Source: TMED26 sp002694075 (GTDB lineage: Bacteria > Pseudomonadota > Alphaproteobacteria > Thalassobaculales > Thalassobaculaceae). Taken from it: 64,000 nt of DNA. A model generated the notes under the pieces. That model made no database searches. It saw nothing but the letters and a program-made list of their open reading frames with translations, and had not been told where the DNA came from. The translations under genes and the position numbers were made by a program. Positions 34,086-42,033 of this stretch are shown here, piece after piece; position 1 is the stretch's first letter, and each line of letters starts with the position of its first letter. The stretch lies in contig JAYYDT010000038.1 in assembly GCA_036160575.1 (NCBI GenBank), positions 13,500 to 77,499 on the forward strand, in the 5' to 3' direction.

Positions 34086-37000
34086 GGTGCGGCCTCCGCC
34101 AGGGGCGCCGCCAGGGCGGCCAGTTCATCATCGACCTGGTTACGCCGCGGGTGCCACAGGCCGCGCCGCCGCGCCACCCGTAAGCGATTGGCCATAGCCT
34201 GGCCGGCGGCGGGATTCTCGGTGCGGATGAAATCGCGCACCTGGGCGTCACCGACATAGGCGTCATGGACCATGTCGATCAAAGCGCTGGGCACGCTTTC
34301 GGTGGTTTCGGCGAAAGCCACCAAACGGTCGACGGTTTCGGCGAAATCGGCCGCCCCGCGCGGCCCGTGGCGCATTTGCCCGGCGATATAGCGGGGGTTG
34401 ACGGCCCGGCCGGTGACCACCCGGCGCAGATCGTCGATGAGGGCGCGGGCGCGCGGGCGATGCGGATCGCGGGTGTCCAAGGTGACCAGATCGGCGGCCT
34501 TGCCAAGGCGCGCGGCGGCGGCTGCGAAACCGCCGATGAAAGCGGCGTCGGCCGATCCCTCGAGCAAGTCGCGGCCGGCGTCGTCGCCGATATGGACCAG
34601 CAAGTCGGCGCGCGCGACCTGGGCCGAAAAACCGTCCGGATCATGGCGGCCGGCGCCGTCGTCGCCGCCCTCGTCAAAAGCGTGGTCGGCGGTCGCCAAA
34701 TAGGCCGCGCCGATGGCCGCGCGGTCGCGCCACGCGCCGCTTTGCAACAGGGCCTCGGCGCCGCTGCCATAGGTGCCGGGCGCGCTGCCGAACAGCCGGC
34801 GGGTGGCGCGGCCGGCGGCGGCTTCCGCGGCCAGGGGATTGTCGGCGCCCTCGCCCTGGCGCCGGGCGACCGCGTCACCGGCGCTCGCCAGCAGCGCCAA
34901 TTGCGCCGGAAACATATCGCGAAACAGGCCGGAGATTCGCCAGGTCACGTCGATCCGTGGACGCCCGAGATGGGCCGGCGGCAGCACTTGAACACCGGTC
35001 ACCCGCCCGGTTTCACCATCCCATTCGGGCTGGCAGCCCATCAGCCACAGGCCCTGGGCGATTTCCTCGCCGCCGGTGCGCAGGCTGGCGCTGCCCCACA
35101 GGTCGATGACCAGCGCGCGCGGCCATTGGCCATGTTCCTGCAAGTAGAAGCGCACGACCTCCTCAGCCGCCTCGCGGCCCAGGTCGGTGGCGGTGGCGGT
35201 CGGCAGGGCGCGCGGATCGACCGTGTAAAGATTGCGCCCGGTGGGCAGGACGTCGCGGCGGCCGCGATGGGGCGCGCCGGCCGGTCCCGGGGCGATGAAG
35301 CGGCCGTCGAGCGCGGCCAAAAGGGCGGCTTTCTCGGCCGCCGCGCTGGCCCGCCGTGCGGCCGGCGCACCGGCTTCGGCGCGGCCGTAGATATGCTGGC
35401 CATCCTTGATCGCGAAGTCTTTGATGTCGCAGAGCCAGGCGTCGATCTGTTTCAAGGCGGTGTCGGCGTCGGCGTCGGCGGCGACGCCGGCGATCCGGTC
35501 GAGGCCGGTGGCCGCCGCGCGGCGGTGGATCAGCCCGGCCAGACGGTCGCGCCGGCGGCGGTCCAGGCCGTCGGCCTGCACGAACTCGTCGACCAGGCGT
35601 TCAATTTCGGCCTGCGCGGCGGTCAGGCCGGCGTCGACCAGGGGCGGTGGCAAATGGCCGAGGGTCTGCGCCGCGATTCGGCGCTTGGCTTGGGCCGCCT
35701 CGCCGGGGTTGTTGACGATGAACGGGTAGATCACCGGCAAAGCGCCGGCGACGATCTCGGGGAAACAGGTCGCCGTCAGGGCGGCGGCCTTGCCCGGCAG
35801 CCATTCCAACGTGCCATGGGCGCCGACATGGACCACGGCGTGGGCGCCGGCGCCGTGGCGCAGCCAATGGCCAAAGGCCAACAGTTCATGGCGTGGTGGC
35901 AGGTCGGGATCGTGATAATCGGCGCGCCGGTCGGCGCCCCGTCCGCGGTCGGGGGCCAGCACCACCCAGACATTGCCAAAACGGTGATGGCGCAGACGGT
36001 GCGGGCCTTTCGGTGGCGGTCCCCAGGCGGCGGTCACCTTGTCGCGCGCCGCGCCCGGCAAGCGGTCGAAGGCGGCGGCCCAAGCGGCGCCCTCGACCGC
36101 CGGGGTGGCGTCGGCCAATAGCGCCAGCAGCTCGCGGCTGGTCGCCGGGATCCCGTCAACCCGGTAGCCGGCGGCGGCCAGGTCATGGAGGATCGCCAGC
36201 ACCGAGGCCGGCGCGTCGAGCCCGACGGCATAGCCGGTGCGGCCATCGGCGCCCGGGTAGTCGGGCAGCATGATGACCAACCGTCGGCGCTCGGCCGGAC
36301 AGTCGCGGAGGTCCAGCAAGGCGACCAAGCGCGCCACCACCTGGTCAATGCGGCTGGCCTCCGGGCGATTGCGCAGGGGTGCGAATTCCAACGGCCCAGC
36401 GTCGGCGCCGGAGCGCGCCGAAGGGCGCGCCGCGTCCCGGTTCTCGGCGGCCTTGAACGACAGCGCGCCGGCGGCCAAGCGGCCGTCCAATTCCGGCAGA
36501 ACCATATGCATCGCCAGATCGGCGGTGCCGAGGCCGCGCGGACTGTCCCGCCAGGCGGCCAAGGGCGTGGTCGCGATCATCGCTTGCAGTACCGGCACGC
36601 CAAGGTCCGTGAAGACGCTGGTGGCGGCCGGTCCTTGCGCGGCGGCGAAGGCGGTGGTGGTGACGATCGCCGCCGCGCCATGGTCGCGCGCCGCCGCGCG
36701 CAAAAAGGCGGTCGCCGCATCGTCTTTCAAACTCGGCACGAACAGCGGTAGGCCGGCGATGTCGCGCGCCGCCAGGGCCGCGACCAAGGCGTCGACGGGG
36801 GTCTGATCGCCGGCCAGCAGGATCGAGCGGTAAAACACGATCAACACCGTCGCTCGCGCTGGCGTCGCCGGTTCCGGGCGGGCGACGATGCCGATGCCGG
36901 GTTGGTAAAAACCGTGACGCGGCACGGTTTTGGGTGCTGGCGCATTCACCGGGGCGCCGCCGGCGAGGGTCGCCAGACGGGCCAGCAGCACAGCCATGTT

Positions 37001-37444
37001 GGCCGTGCCGCCCTCGCGAAAACAGGACAGCAGCGCGGCCTGTTCGGCGGCCGGAACGGTCGACAAACGGGCCAAATCCGGATCGCGGTCGCGGCATTCG
37101 CCAGGCAACAGGGCCAGCGCGATGCCGCGGCGACGGGCCAGGGCGGCGACCTGTTCGCAGCCGTAGCGCCACCACTCGTAGCCGCCCAGCAGGCGGATCA
37201 AGATGACCTTGGCGCCGGCCGCCACGGTGTCGAGCCACAGATCGACCGACATCGGATGGCGCAAATCGTTCAGCGCGGCCAGGCGCAGGCTCGGCAAATC
37301 GCCGGCCGCCCCGTGAGCGCCGGCGAGGGTGTTCAAATCGCTGTCGGAAAAGGACAGGATCACGATGTCGCCCGGGCTTTGAGCGAGATCGACCGGCTCG
37401 ACCCGGTCGTCGAGGCTGGCCGTCGTGATATTGGCGATGTGCAT
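34082..37444 (-). CDS. cobN: cobaltochelatase large subunit CobN
   Basis: CobN is the substrate-binding subunit of the ATP-dependent chelatase that inserts cobalt into hydrogenobyrinate a,c-diamide together with CobS and CobT. The 1120-residue protein is somewhat shorter than the best-known CobN but complete from the N-terminal domain to the VDRLVAFAETTESVPSALIDMVHDAYV tail region near the C-terminus. The HAVVHVGAHGTLEWLPGK segment in the middle is the family signature shared with ChlH. cobS and cobT are not in the window. It follows cobW by 4 bp. Confidence 0.96.
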   Translation of the reverse strand: MHIANITTASLDDRVEPVDLAQSPGDIVILSFSDSDLNTLAGAHGAAGDLPSLRLAALNDLRHPMSVDLWLDTVAAGAKVILIRLLGGYEWWRYGCEQVAALARRRGIALALLPGECRDRDPDLARLSTVPAAEQAALLSCFREGGTANMAVLLARLATLAGGAPVNAPAPKTVPRHGFYQPGIGIVARPEPATPARATVLIVFYRSILLAGDQTPVDALVAALAARDIAGLPLFVPSLKDDAATAFLRAAARDHGAAAIVTTTAFAAAQGPAATSVFTDLGVPVLQAMIATTPLAAWRDSPRGLGTADLAMHMVLPELDGRLAAGALSFKAAENRDAARPSARSGADAGPLEFAPLRNRPEASRIDQVVARLVALLDLRDCPAERRRLVIMLPDYPGADGRTGYAVGLDAPASVLAILHDLAAAGYRVDGIPATSRELLALLADATPAVEGAAWAAAFDRLPGAARDKVTAAWGPPPKGPHRLRHHRFGNVWVVLAPDRGRGADRRADYHDPDLPPRHELLAFGHWLRHGAGAHAVVHVGAHGTLEWLPGKAAALTATCFPEIVAGALPVIYPFIVNNPGEAAQAKRRIAAQTLGHLPPPLVDAGLTAAQAEIERLVDEFVQADGLDRRRRDRLAGLIHRRAAATGLDRIAGVAADADADTALKQIDAWLCDIKDFAIKDGQHIYGRAEAGAPAARRASAAAEKAALLAALDGRFIAPGPAGAPHRGRRDVLPTGRNLYTVDPRALPTATATDLGREAAEEVVRFYLQEHGQWPRALVIDLWGSASLRTGGEEIAQGLWLMGCQPEWDGETGRVTGVQVLPPAHLGRPRIDVTWRISGLFRDMFPAQLALLASAGDAVARRQGEGADNPLAAEAAAGRATRRLFGSAPGTYGSGAEALLQSGAWRDRAAIGAAYLATADHAFDEGGDDGAGRHDPDGFSAQVARADLLVHIGDDAGRDLLEGSADAAFIGGFAAAAARLGKAADLVTLDTRDPHRPRARALIDDLRRVVTGRAVNPRYIAGQMRHGPRGAADFAETVDRLVAFAETTESVPSALIDMVHDAYVGDAQVRDFIRTENPAAGQAMANRLRVARRRGLWHPRRNQVDDELAALAAPLAEAAP

Positions 37445-37448
37445 CGGC

Positions 37449-38483
37449 TCAGGCCGCCAAAACGGCCTCGATACGGGCGCGGTCGAGACCGCTCAAGCCG
37501 ATCACCACCAGGCGCGTGCCGCGCGGCTCGTCCGGCCGCCAGGGGCGGTCGAAATGGTGTTGCACGCGGGCGCCGACACCCTGCACCACCAAGCGCATGG
37601 GCTTGCCGGCGACCTCGGCGAAACCCTTGACCCGCAGGACCTCGGGCAGGGCGCCGGCGGCGGTCACCCGGCGCACCAGATCCTGTGGATCGGCGACCAT
37701 GTCCAAGGCGACCACGAAACTGTCGAAGTCATCATGTTCATGGTCTTCTTCGCCGTCATGGTGGGTCCGCCGTTGGTCGATCACGGCGGCGGCGTCGGCG
37801 TCGAGGCCGAGCAGCACGTCGGTGTCGACCTGGCCGTCGCGGGCGGCGACGATTTTGACCGCCCGGCCAAGATGATCGGTAACCTGGCGTTCGGCCGCCG
37901 TGCGTGCCGCCGCGTCCAGCAAATCGACCTTCGACAGGATCACCAAATCGGCGCAGGCGACTTGGTCCTCGAAGACCTCCTCAATCGGGTCGTCGTGGTC
38001 GAGGGCGTCATCGGCCGCGCGTTGGGCCGCCAGGGCGTCGAGATCGCCGGCCACCTGACCGGCGGCCAAGGCCGCGCCGTCGACCACCGCGACCACCCCG
38101 TCGACGGTCACCCGGCTACGGATGTCCGGCCATTGAAACGCCTGCACCAGGGGTTTGGGCAGGGCCAGGCCAGAGGTTTCGATGAGGATGTGATCGACCG
38201 CCGGGCGGGCCGCCAGAATGGTTTCCAGGGCCGGCTGAAAATCGTCGGCAACGGTGCAGCAAATGCAGCCATTGGCCAATTCGACGACATTTTCCTCGGG
38301 GCAGGTGTCGATGCCGCAGCCCTTGAGGACCTCGCCGTCGATGCCGACATCGCCAAATTCATTGACGATGACGGCGAAGCGCCGGCCGCCCGGATGGGTC
38401 AGCAAATTACGGATCAAAGTGGTTTTCCCGGCGCCCAAAAAGCCGGTGACGATGGTGCAGGGAATGCGGCCGGCGGCGCTCAT
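37449..38483 (-). CDS. cobW: CobW-type metal-chaperone GTPase
   Basis: A COG0523 G3E GTPase of 344 residues thought to deliver cobalt for cobalamin synthesis. The P-loop GFLGAGKTT is at residues 14-22, the metal-binding CxCC motif (GCICC) at 72-76, and the nucleotide motif LSKVDL mid-protein. A histidine/acid-rich stretch HHDGEEDHEHDD lies before the C-terminal domain. Its ATG overlaps the DUF1636 stop. The position directly upstream of cobN supports the CobW rather than a zinc-chaperone call. Confidence 0.95.
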   Translation of the reverse strand: MSAAGRIPCTIVTGFLGAGKTTLIRNLLTHPGGRRFAVIVNEFGDVGIDGEVLKGCGIDTCPEENVVELANGCICCTVADDFQPALETILAARPAVDHILIETSGLALPKPLVQAFQWPDIRSRVTVDGVVAVVDGAALAAGQVAGDLDALAAQRAADDALDHDDPIEEVFEDQVACADLVILSKVDLLDAAARTAAERQVTDHLGRAVKIVAARDGQVDTDVLLGLDADAAAVIDQRRTHHDGEEDHEHDDFDSFVVALDMVADPQDLVRRVTAAGALPEVLRVKGFAEVAGKPMRLVVQGVGARVQHHFDRPWRPDEPRGTRLVVIGLSGLDRARIEAVLAA

Positions 38484-38860
38484 GACGGGTCTCCGGCCAA
38501 TGGCGGTAGGCGGGTGATCAGACCTTGTTTCAAGGCCGCCGGTCGGCCGCGCAGGGTCATTTTGCCGTTGTCCTCGATCATGCCGGCGCCCGCGACCAAT
38601 GCGTCGGCGTCGTCGCCGGTCAAGCCGCCGAAAACGTAGGTCCAGCCGCCGGCCACGCGGATCGCCGCGCTCAGCCCGCGCTGGCAATTGGCCAGGCATG
38701 AGGTGGTTTCGACCCGGATCGGCCGGTCGCCGACGGCGGCGGCGGTGGCCGCCGCCAAAGCCGCGCCGGCGCCGGCCAGCGGCGGCGACACGCGGCGGTC
38801 GCGGCAGGTGTCACAGATCAGGATGGTGACCGGCCGGGCCGGTGCCTGAGAAGGGTGCAT
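38480..38860 (-). CDS. DUF1636 protein, ferredoxin-like
   Basis: A 126-residue protein with a CDTCR motif near residue 17 and CLANCQRG mid-protein, four cysteines spaced as in small thioredoxin-like [2Fe-2S] ferredoxins. DUF1636 genes commonly stand next to cobW and cobN, so a role in metal handling or electron supply for corrin synthesis is likely but unproven. It is the first gene after the cobalamin riboswitch. The ATG at 38860 is followed directly by family sequence; the upstream open frame is riboswitch RNA. Confidence 0.85.
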   Translation of the reverse strand: MHPSQAPARPVTILICDTCRDRRVSPPLAGAGAALAAATAAAVGDRPIRVETTSCLANCQRGLSAAIRVAGGWTYVFGGLTGDDADALVAGAGMIEDNGKMTLRGRPAALKQGLITRLPPLAGDPS

Positions 38861-38905
38861 CGTGTCCTCCCCGCCAGTCTTCCCGCTGGCGACATGGGTT
38901 GCGCG

Positions 38906-39060
38906 CGACGGCAGGTCTCCTGGCTTACGGCGTGGGCGCCAAAGTCGCCTTCCCGGAGAATTCCAGTGGCGGTGGACTTGGCGCAAGCCGCTTACAGTTG
39001 CGGGCACAGCCGGAGGGTTTCACTCCGTTCCCTTTTCACCGTGACAACACGGCACCGTCG
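38906..39060 (-). ncRNA. cobalamin riboswitch
   Basis: Read on the minus strand the conserved blocks occur in the right order: ACGGTGCCG, then AAAGGGAACGGAGTGAAA, CCGGCTGTGCCCGCAACTGT, GCCACTGG, GGGAAGGCG, and at the 3' end the B12 box AGCCAGGAGACCTGCC (38910-38925). It lies 50 bp before DUF1636-cobW-cobN and should shut the operon down when adenosylcobalamin is plentiful. Confidence 0.96.
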
Positions 39061-39065
39061 CTTTC

Positions 39066-39094
39066 GTTGTAGTGGACCTGACCGGCCTTGGCAA
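39066..39094 (-). promoter_or_regulatory. probable sigma-70 promoter of the cob operon
   Basis: On the minus strand TTGCCA (39089-39094) and TACAAC (39066-39071) are separated by exactly 17 bp. The expected transcript start, about 7 bp downstream, falls at the first base of the riboswitch fold, which supports the assignment. Confidence 0.6.
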
Positions 39095-39183
39095 TTGCGT
39101 GGCGGTGAATTTGCCATATACTCTTGGCCATAAAACAACCGCGCCCCAGGGCGGGCCGGCCCGCCGTGGGTCAAGGAGGAAAG

Positions 39184-39372
39184 ATGAACGCATTTATTCG
39201 TGGCGTGGGCCAAAGCGTTGGCGCGACCGAAGTTGAAGGCCGCTTGACCGCCCTTTTGGCGGCCGGCGCCTTGGGTCTGATGATCGTCGGTGTCGCTGGG
39301 TTCGCGCATATCCATGTGGTCCATAACGCCGGTCACGATTACCGCCACACGATGGCCTTTCCCTGCCACTAA
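39184..39372 (+). CDS. cbtB: CbtB-type cobalt transporter subunit
   Basis: A 62-residue protein with one membrane helix (about residues 20-42) and the histidine-rich end HDYRHTMAFPCH, the hallmark of CbtB. CbtB and CbtA form a predicted cobalt uptake system tied to cobalamin synthesis. The ATG at 39184 has a strong AGGAGG site and is chosen over an upstream ATG at 39124. Confidence 0.93.
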   Translation: MNAFIRGVGQSVGATEVEGRLTALLAAGALGLMIVGVAGFAHIHVVHNAGHDYRHTMAFPCH

Positions 39373-39388
39373 GCGTTTGTTTGCCGCC

Positions 39389-40090
39389 ATGCGGTTGTTT
39401 CGACAGTTGATATTGATCGCGGTGATCGCCGGCGTCGGCGTCGGTGTGGTCACCGCCCTCCTCCATGAGATGACCACCGCGCCCTTGGTGATCGCCGCCG
39501 AAGCCTTGGAAGGCGCCGCCGCCGATAGCGGCCATGGCCATGATCACGGCGACGGCTGGGCGCCGGGCGAGGGCTTGCCGCGGCAGCTTTACAACATCGC
39601 CGCCCATGTCGTCGGCGCGATCGGGTTCGCCCTGTTGTTGCTGGTGGCCAGCGAGTTGGCCGGCGGTTTGCGCGATGGGCGCCATGGCGTTCTCTGGGGC
39701 TTGGCCGGTTTCGCCAGTGTCACCTTGGCGCCGGGCCTTGGTCTGCCGGCGGAGTTACCGGGCATGCCGGCAGCCGATCTGACCGCGCGCCAGTTGTGGT
39801 GGCTGGCCACCGCCCTGGCGACCGCCGGCGGTCTGGCCCTGATCGTTTTGACGCGCCGCTTGCCCTTTGCCCTGCTAGGCGTCGGGCTGTTGGCCTTGCC
39901 CCATGGCCTTGGCGCGCCACCGACGCCGGCCGCCGCCGCGCCGGCCCTCGCCGCCTTGCACCTTGACTTCGCCGTGTGGGTGCTGGTGGTCGGCTTGGTA
40001 TTTTGGGCCGCGCTTGGCGGCGCCCTTGGCCTCTTGCGTGGGCGGTTGCTCAGGCCTCGACCGGGCGCGGCGCCGGCTCTCGGAAACTAA
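39389..40090 (+). CDS. cbtA: CbtA-type cobalt transporter subunit
   Basis: A 233-residue membrane protein with five to six predicted helices and a histidine-rich loop GHGHDHGDGW after the first helix, as expected for CbtA. It starts 16 bp after cbtB. The frame is open upstream but overlaps cbtB in another frame, so the ATG opening MRLFRQLILIAVIAG is used. Its last 41 bp overlap the convergent GntR gene. Confidence 0.92.
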   Translation: MRLFRQLILIAVIAGVGVGVVTALLHEMTTAPLVIAAEALEGAAADSGHGHDHGDGWAPGEGLPRQLYNIAAHVVGAIGFALLLLVASELAGGLRDGRHGVLWGLAGFASVTLAPGLGLPAELPGMPAADLTARQLWWLATALATAGGLALIVLTRRLPFALLGVGLLALPHGLGAPPTPAAAAPALAALHLDFAVWVLVVGLVFWAALGGALGLLRGRLLRPRPGAAPALGN

Positions 40091-40724
40091 GGTCCAGGCG
40101 CGCCCGGCGGGCGCCCTGCATGTGGTGGCGCGCGGCGGCCTCGGCCTCGGCCCCGTCATTGGCCCAGATCGCCGCGACGATGGCGCGATGTTCGGCGAGC
40201 GCCGCCGCCGGCCGTTCCGGTACGGCGTAGGTGGTGTCCGGCAGCAGGGCCAAAGTGGTACTTAACCCGGCCAGGGTCTGCACCAAGTAGCGATTGTGCG
40301 AGGCGGCGTAGATGGCGGCGTGAAAGCCGCGGTTGAGCCGGGCGCTTTCGGCGGCGTCGTCAAGGGCCGCCTCGGCCTTGTCGAGATGGTCGCGCAAGGC
40401 GGCGATTTCGGCGTCGCTGGCGTATTCAGCGGCCAAGCGGGCGGCCAGCCCCTCCAACTCCACGCGCATCACGTAGAGCTCAATCACCTGACCGCGGTCG
40501 AGGCTGGTGACGGTCATCCCGGCCCATGGGGTCGATTGCACCAGACCGTCGGCTTGCAGGCGTTTCAGCGCCTCGCGCACAGGCGTTCGGCTGACCCCCA
40601 GCCAGGCGGCGATCTCGGCCTCGCGCAGACGGTCGCCGGGACGCAGTCGGCCCTCGCCAATGGCCTGGCGAATTTGATCCAGAACCACTTGCCCGCGCGG
40701 CGCTGATGGCAGAAGCACGCTCAT
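40050..40724 (-). CDS. GntR-family (FCD domain) transcriptional regulator
   Basis: A 224-residue regulator. The N-terminal winged helix has DRLREAEIAAWLGVSRTPVREALKRL, the GntR recognition helix; the C-terminal part is an all-helical FCD ligand domain with the usual metal-binding histidines (for example FHAAIY and HRAIV). It is transcribed away from the ThDP/flavoprotein operon, with two palindromic sites between. It most likely represses that operon and itself until an organic-acid ligand binds (inference). Confidence 0.92.
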   Translation of the reverse strand: MSVLLPSAPRGQVVLDQIRQAIGEGRLRPGDRLREAEIAAWLGVSRTPVREALKRLQADGLVQSTPWAGMTVTSLDRGQVIELYVMRVELEGLAARLAAEYASDAEIAALRDHLDKAEAALDDAAESARLNRGFHAAIYAASHNRYLVQTLAGLSTTLALLPDTTYAVPERPAAALAEHRAIVAAIWANDGAEAEAAARHHMQGARRARLDLSFREPAPRPVEA

Positions 40725-40729
40725 GATTT

Positions 40730-40739
40730 TTGTATACAA
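40730..40739. promoter_or_regulatory. probable GntR operator, proximal to regulator gene
   Basis: TTGTATACAA is a perfect palindrome 5 bp from the regulator start codon. Its symmetry fits FCD-type GntR operators. The TGTATACA core recurs 100 bp away. Confidence 0.6.
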
Positions 40740-40829
40740 AAAAAGACCCGCCGCGCAAAGCGTTTTACCGGACGCGGGCCGTGTTCTGAACAAATCGCCT
40801 GCCAAGGCTATTGTCGTCGTGCGCATGCT

Positions 40830-40839
40830 TGTATACATT
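40830..40839. promoter_or_regulatory. probable GntR operator, proximal to ThDP operon
   Basis: TTGTATACAT repeats the eight-base core TGTATACA of the first site, exactly 100 bp from it and about 30 bp before the first ATG of the operon. Binding here would block or overlap that promoter. Confidence 0.6.
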
Positions 40840-40868
40840 CGAACGATGGCATCCAAGGGACCGCTCAG

Positions 40869-41387
40869 ATGACCGCCGACGCCCCCGTTTGGCCCGACCA
40901 GCTTTATGATTGTTTACGGGCTCTCGACGTCACTATTTTCGGCCATGTGCCGGACGCCGGACATAAAGTGCTGATCAATCGCGCCGGCGCCGACCCGGCG
41001 GCCACGTCGATTGGCCTGACCATTGAATCCGAAGGCATCGGCCTGATCACCGGCGCCCACCTGGGTGGCCAACGCGCGGTGCTGGCGATGCAATCCAGCG
41101 GTGTCGGCAATTGCATCAACCTCTTATCGTTGATCCAGATCGCGCAAATCCCGTTTGTCGCTTTGGTCAGCATGCGCGGCGATTTCGGCGAGCAGAACGC
41201 CTGGCAATACCCGATGGGCCAAGCGGTGCGGCCGACCTTGGAGGCGATGCAGGTGCGTTGTTTCACGGTTGATCGGCCGGAGGACGTGGTGCCGACGGCG
41301 AGCGCCGCCGTCAACGCCGCCTATCATGCCAACCAGGCGACGGCGGTTTTGCTGTCGCAAAAATTGATCGGCGCCAAGCCGTTTTGA
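40869..41387 (+). CDS. ThDP-enzyme subunit, pyrimidine-binding domain (ComD-like)
   Basis: A 172-residue half-enzyme matching the alpha subunit of sulfopyruvate/phosphonopyruvate-type decarboxylases. It has TIESEGIGLITGAHLGG (the glutamate that activates ThDP), LAMQSSGVGNCINLL and IPFVALVSMRGDFGE. The other half is the next gene, 22 bp on. These split enzymes decarboxylate 2-oxo acids carrying a second acidic group. It is the first gene of a GntR-controlled operon. Confidence 0.82.
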   Translation: MTADAPVWPDQLYDCLRALDVTIFGHVPDAGHKVLINRAGADPAATSIGLTIESEGIGLITGAHLGGQRAVLAMQSSGVGNCINLLSLIQIAQIPFVALVSMRGDFGEQNAWQYPMGQAVRPTLEAMQVRCFTVDRPEDVVPTASAAVNAAYHANQATAVLLSQKLIGAKPF

Positions 41388-41409
41388 GCGCCCGAGGGAG
41401 GGGGCAACG

Positions 41410-42003
41410 ATGACCGCAGACATGCCGCGCGTTCTGGACCGCAAAGAGGCGGTTCCGGCGCTGGTCGGTGACCCGGCCGACTTCCTGTTGATCTCCGGCC
41501 TGGCCGGCACCGGCAAGGATATCGGGGCGCTGACCGGCGAGGACCATATTCAATTTTTGATGACCGGCGCCATGGGCGCCGCCGCCATGACCGGGTTCGG
41601 CCTGGCCCTGGCCCAGCCGGACAAGCAGGTTTTGGTGGTCACCGGCGACGCCGAGCTCTTGATGGGGCTGGGCGCGCTGGCCACCATTGGCGCCGAACAA
41701 CCGAGCAATTTGGCGATTGTTTGCGTCGACAATGGCCATAACGGCGAGACCGGCTATCAGCCGAGCCATACCGCCAAGGGCGTCGACTTGGAGACGGTGG
41801 CGCGCGGCGCCGGCATTCAGATCACCCGCACGGTGTCGACCGCCGACCAGATCGCCGACGCCAGCCGCACCCTGCGTCAAGGCAATGGCCCGGTGTTCGT
41901 GTGGCTGCGGGTGACCACCGACACGCCACCGCCCTATAAACGCGAGCTTGACGCCGTCGCCAACAAATTCACGTTCCGGCGCCGGCTGCTGGGCCATAAC
42001 TGA
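41410..42003 (+). CDS. ThDP-enzyme subunit, diphosphate-binding domain (ComE-like)
   Basis: A 197-residue partner of the preceding gene. It carries the ThDP/Mg motif as GDAELLMGLGALATI followed by VCVDNGHNGETG, in the GD(x)n-N format, and MTGAMGAAAMTGFGLALAQP before it, as in ComE-type beta subunits. The two chains would form one active site. The substrate is probably made or used by the flavoprotein encoded next. Confidence 0.82.
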   Translation: MTADMPRVLDRKEAVPALVGDPADFLLISGLAGTGKDIGALTGEDHIQFLMTGAMGAAAMTGFGLALAQPDKQVLVVTGDAELLMGLGALATIGAEQPSNLAIVCVDNGHNGETGYQPSHTAKGVDLETVARGAGIQITRTVSTADQIADASRTLRQGNGPVFVWLRVTTDTPPPYKRELDAVANKFTFRRRLLGHN

Positions 42004-42033
42004 TTTCATCCATCCCCCGCGAAGGAGATTTTC

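Larger units (their letters stand above)
38861..39183. other. divergent control region between the cob operon and cbtBA
   Basis: This gap holds the minus-strand cobalamin riboswitch and its promoter. On the plus side it holds the cbtB leader, ending in an AAGGAGG-type site (CAAGGAGGAAAG) just before the cbtB ATG. I see no second riboswitch on the plus strand. Confidence 0.8.

Noticed and set aside
34265..36121. Plus-strand open frame of 618 codons inside cobN
   Set aside because: Rich in Arg, Gly, Ala and Gln with no domain pattern; a GC-rich shadow of cobN.
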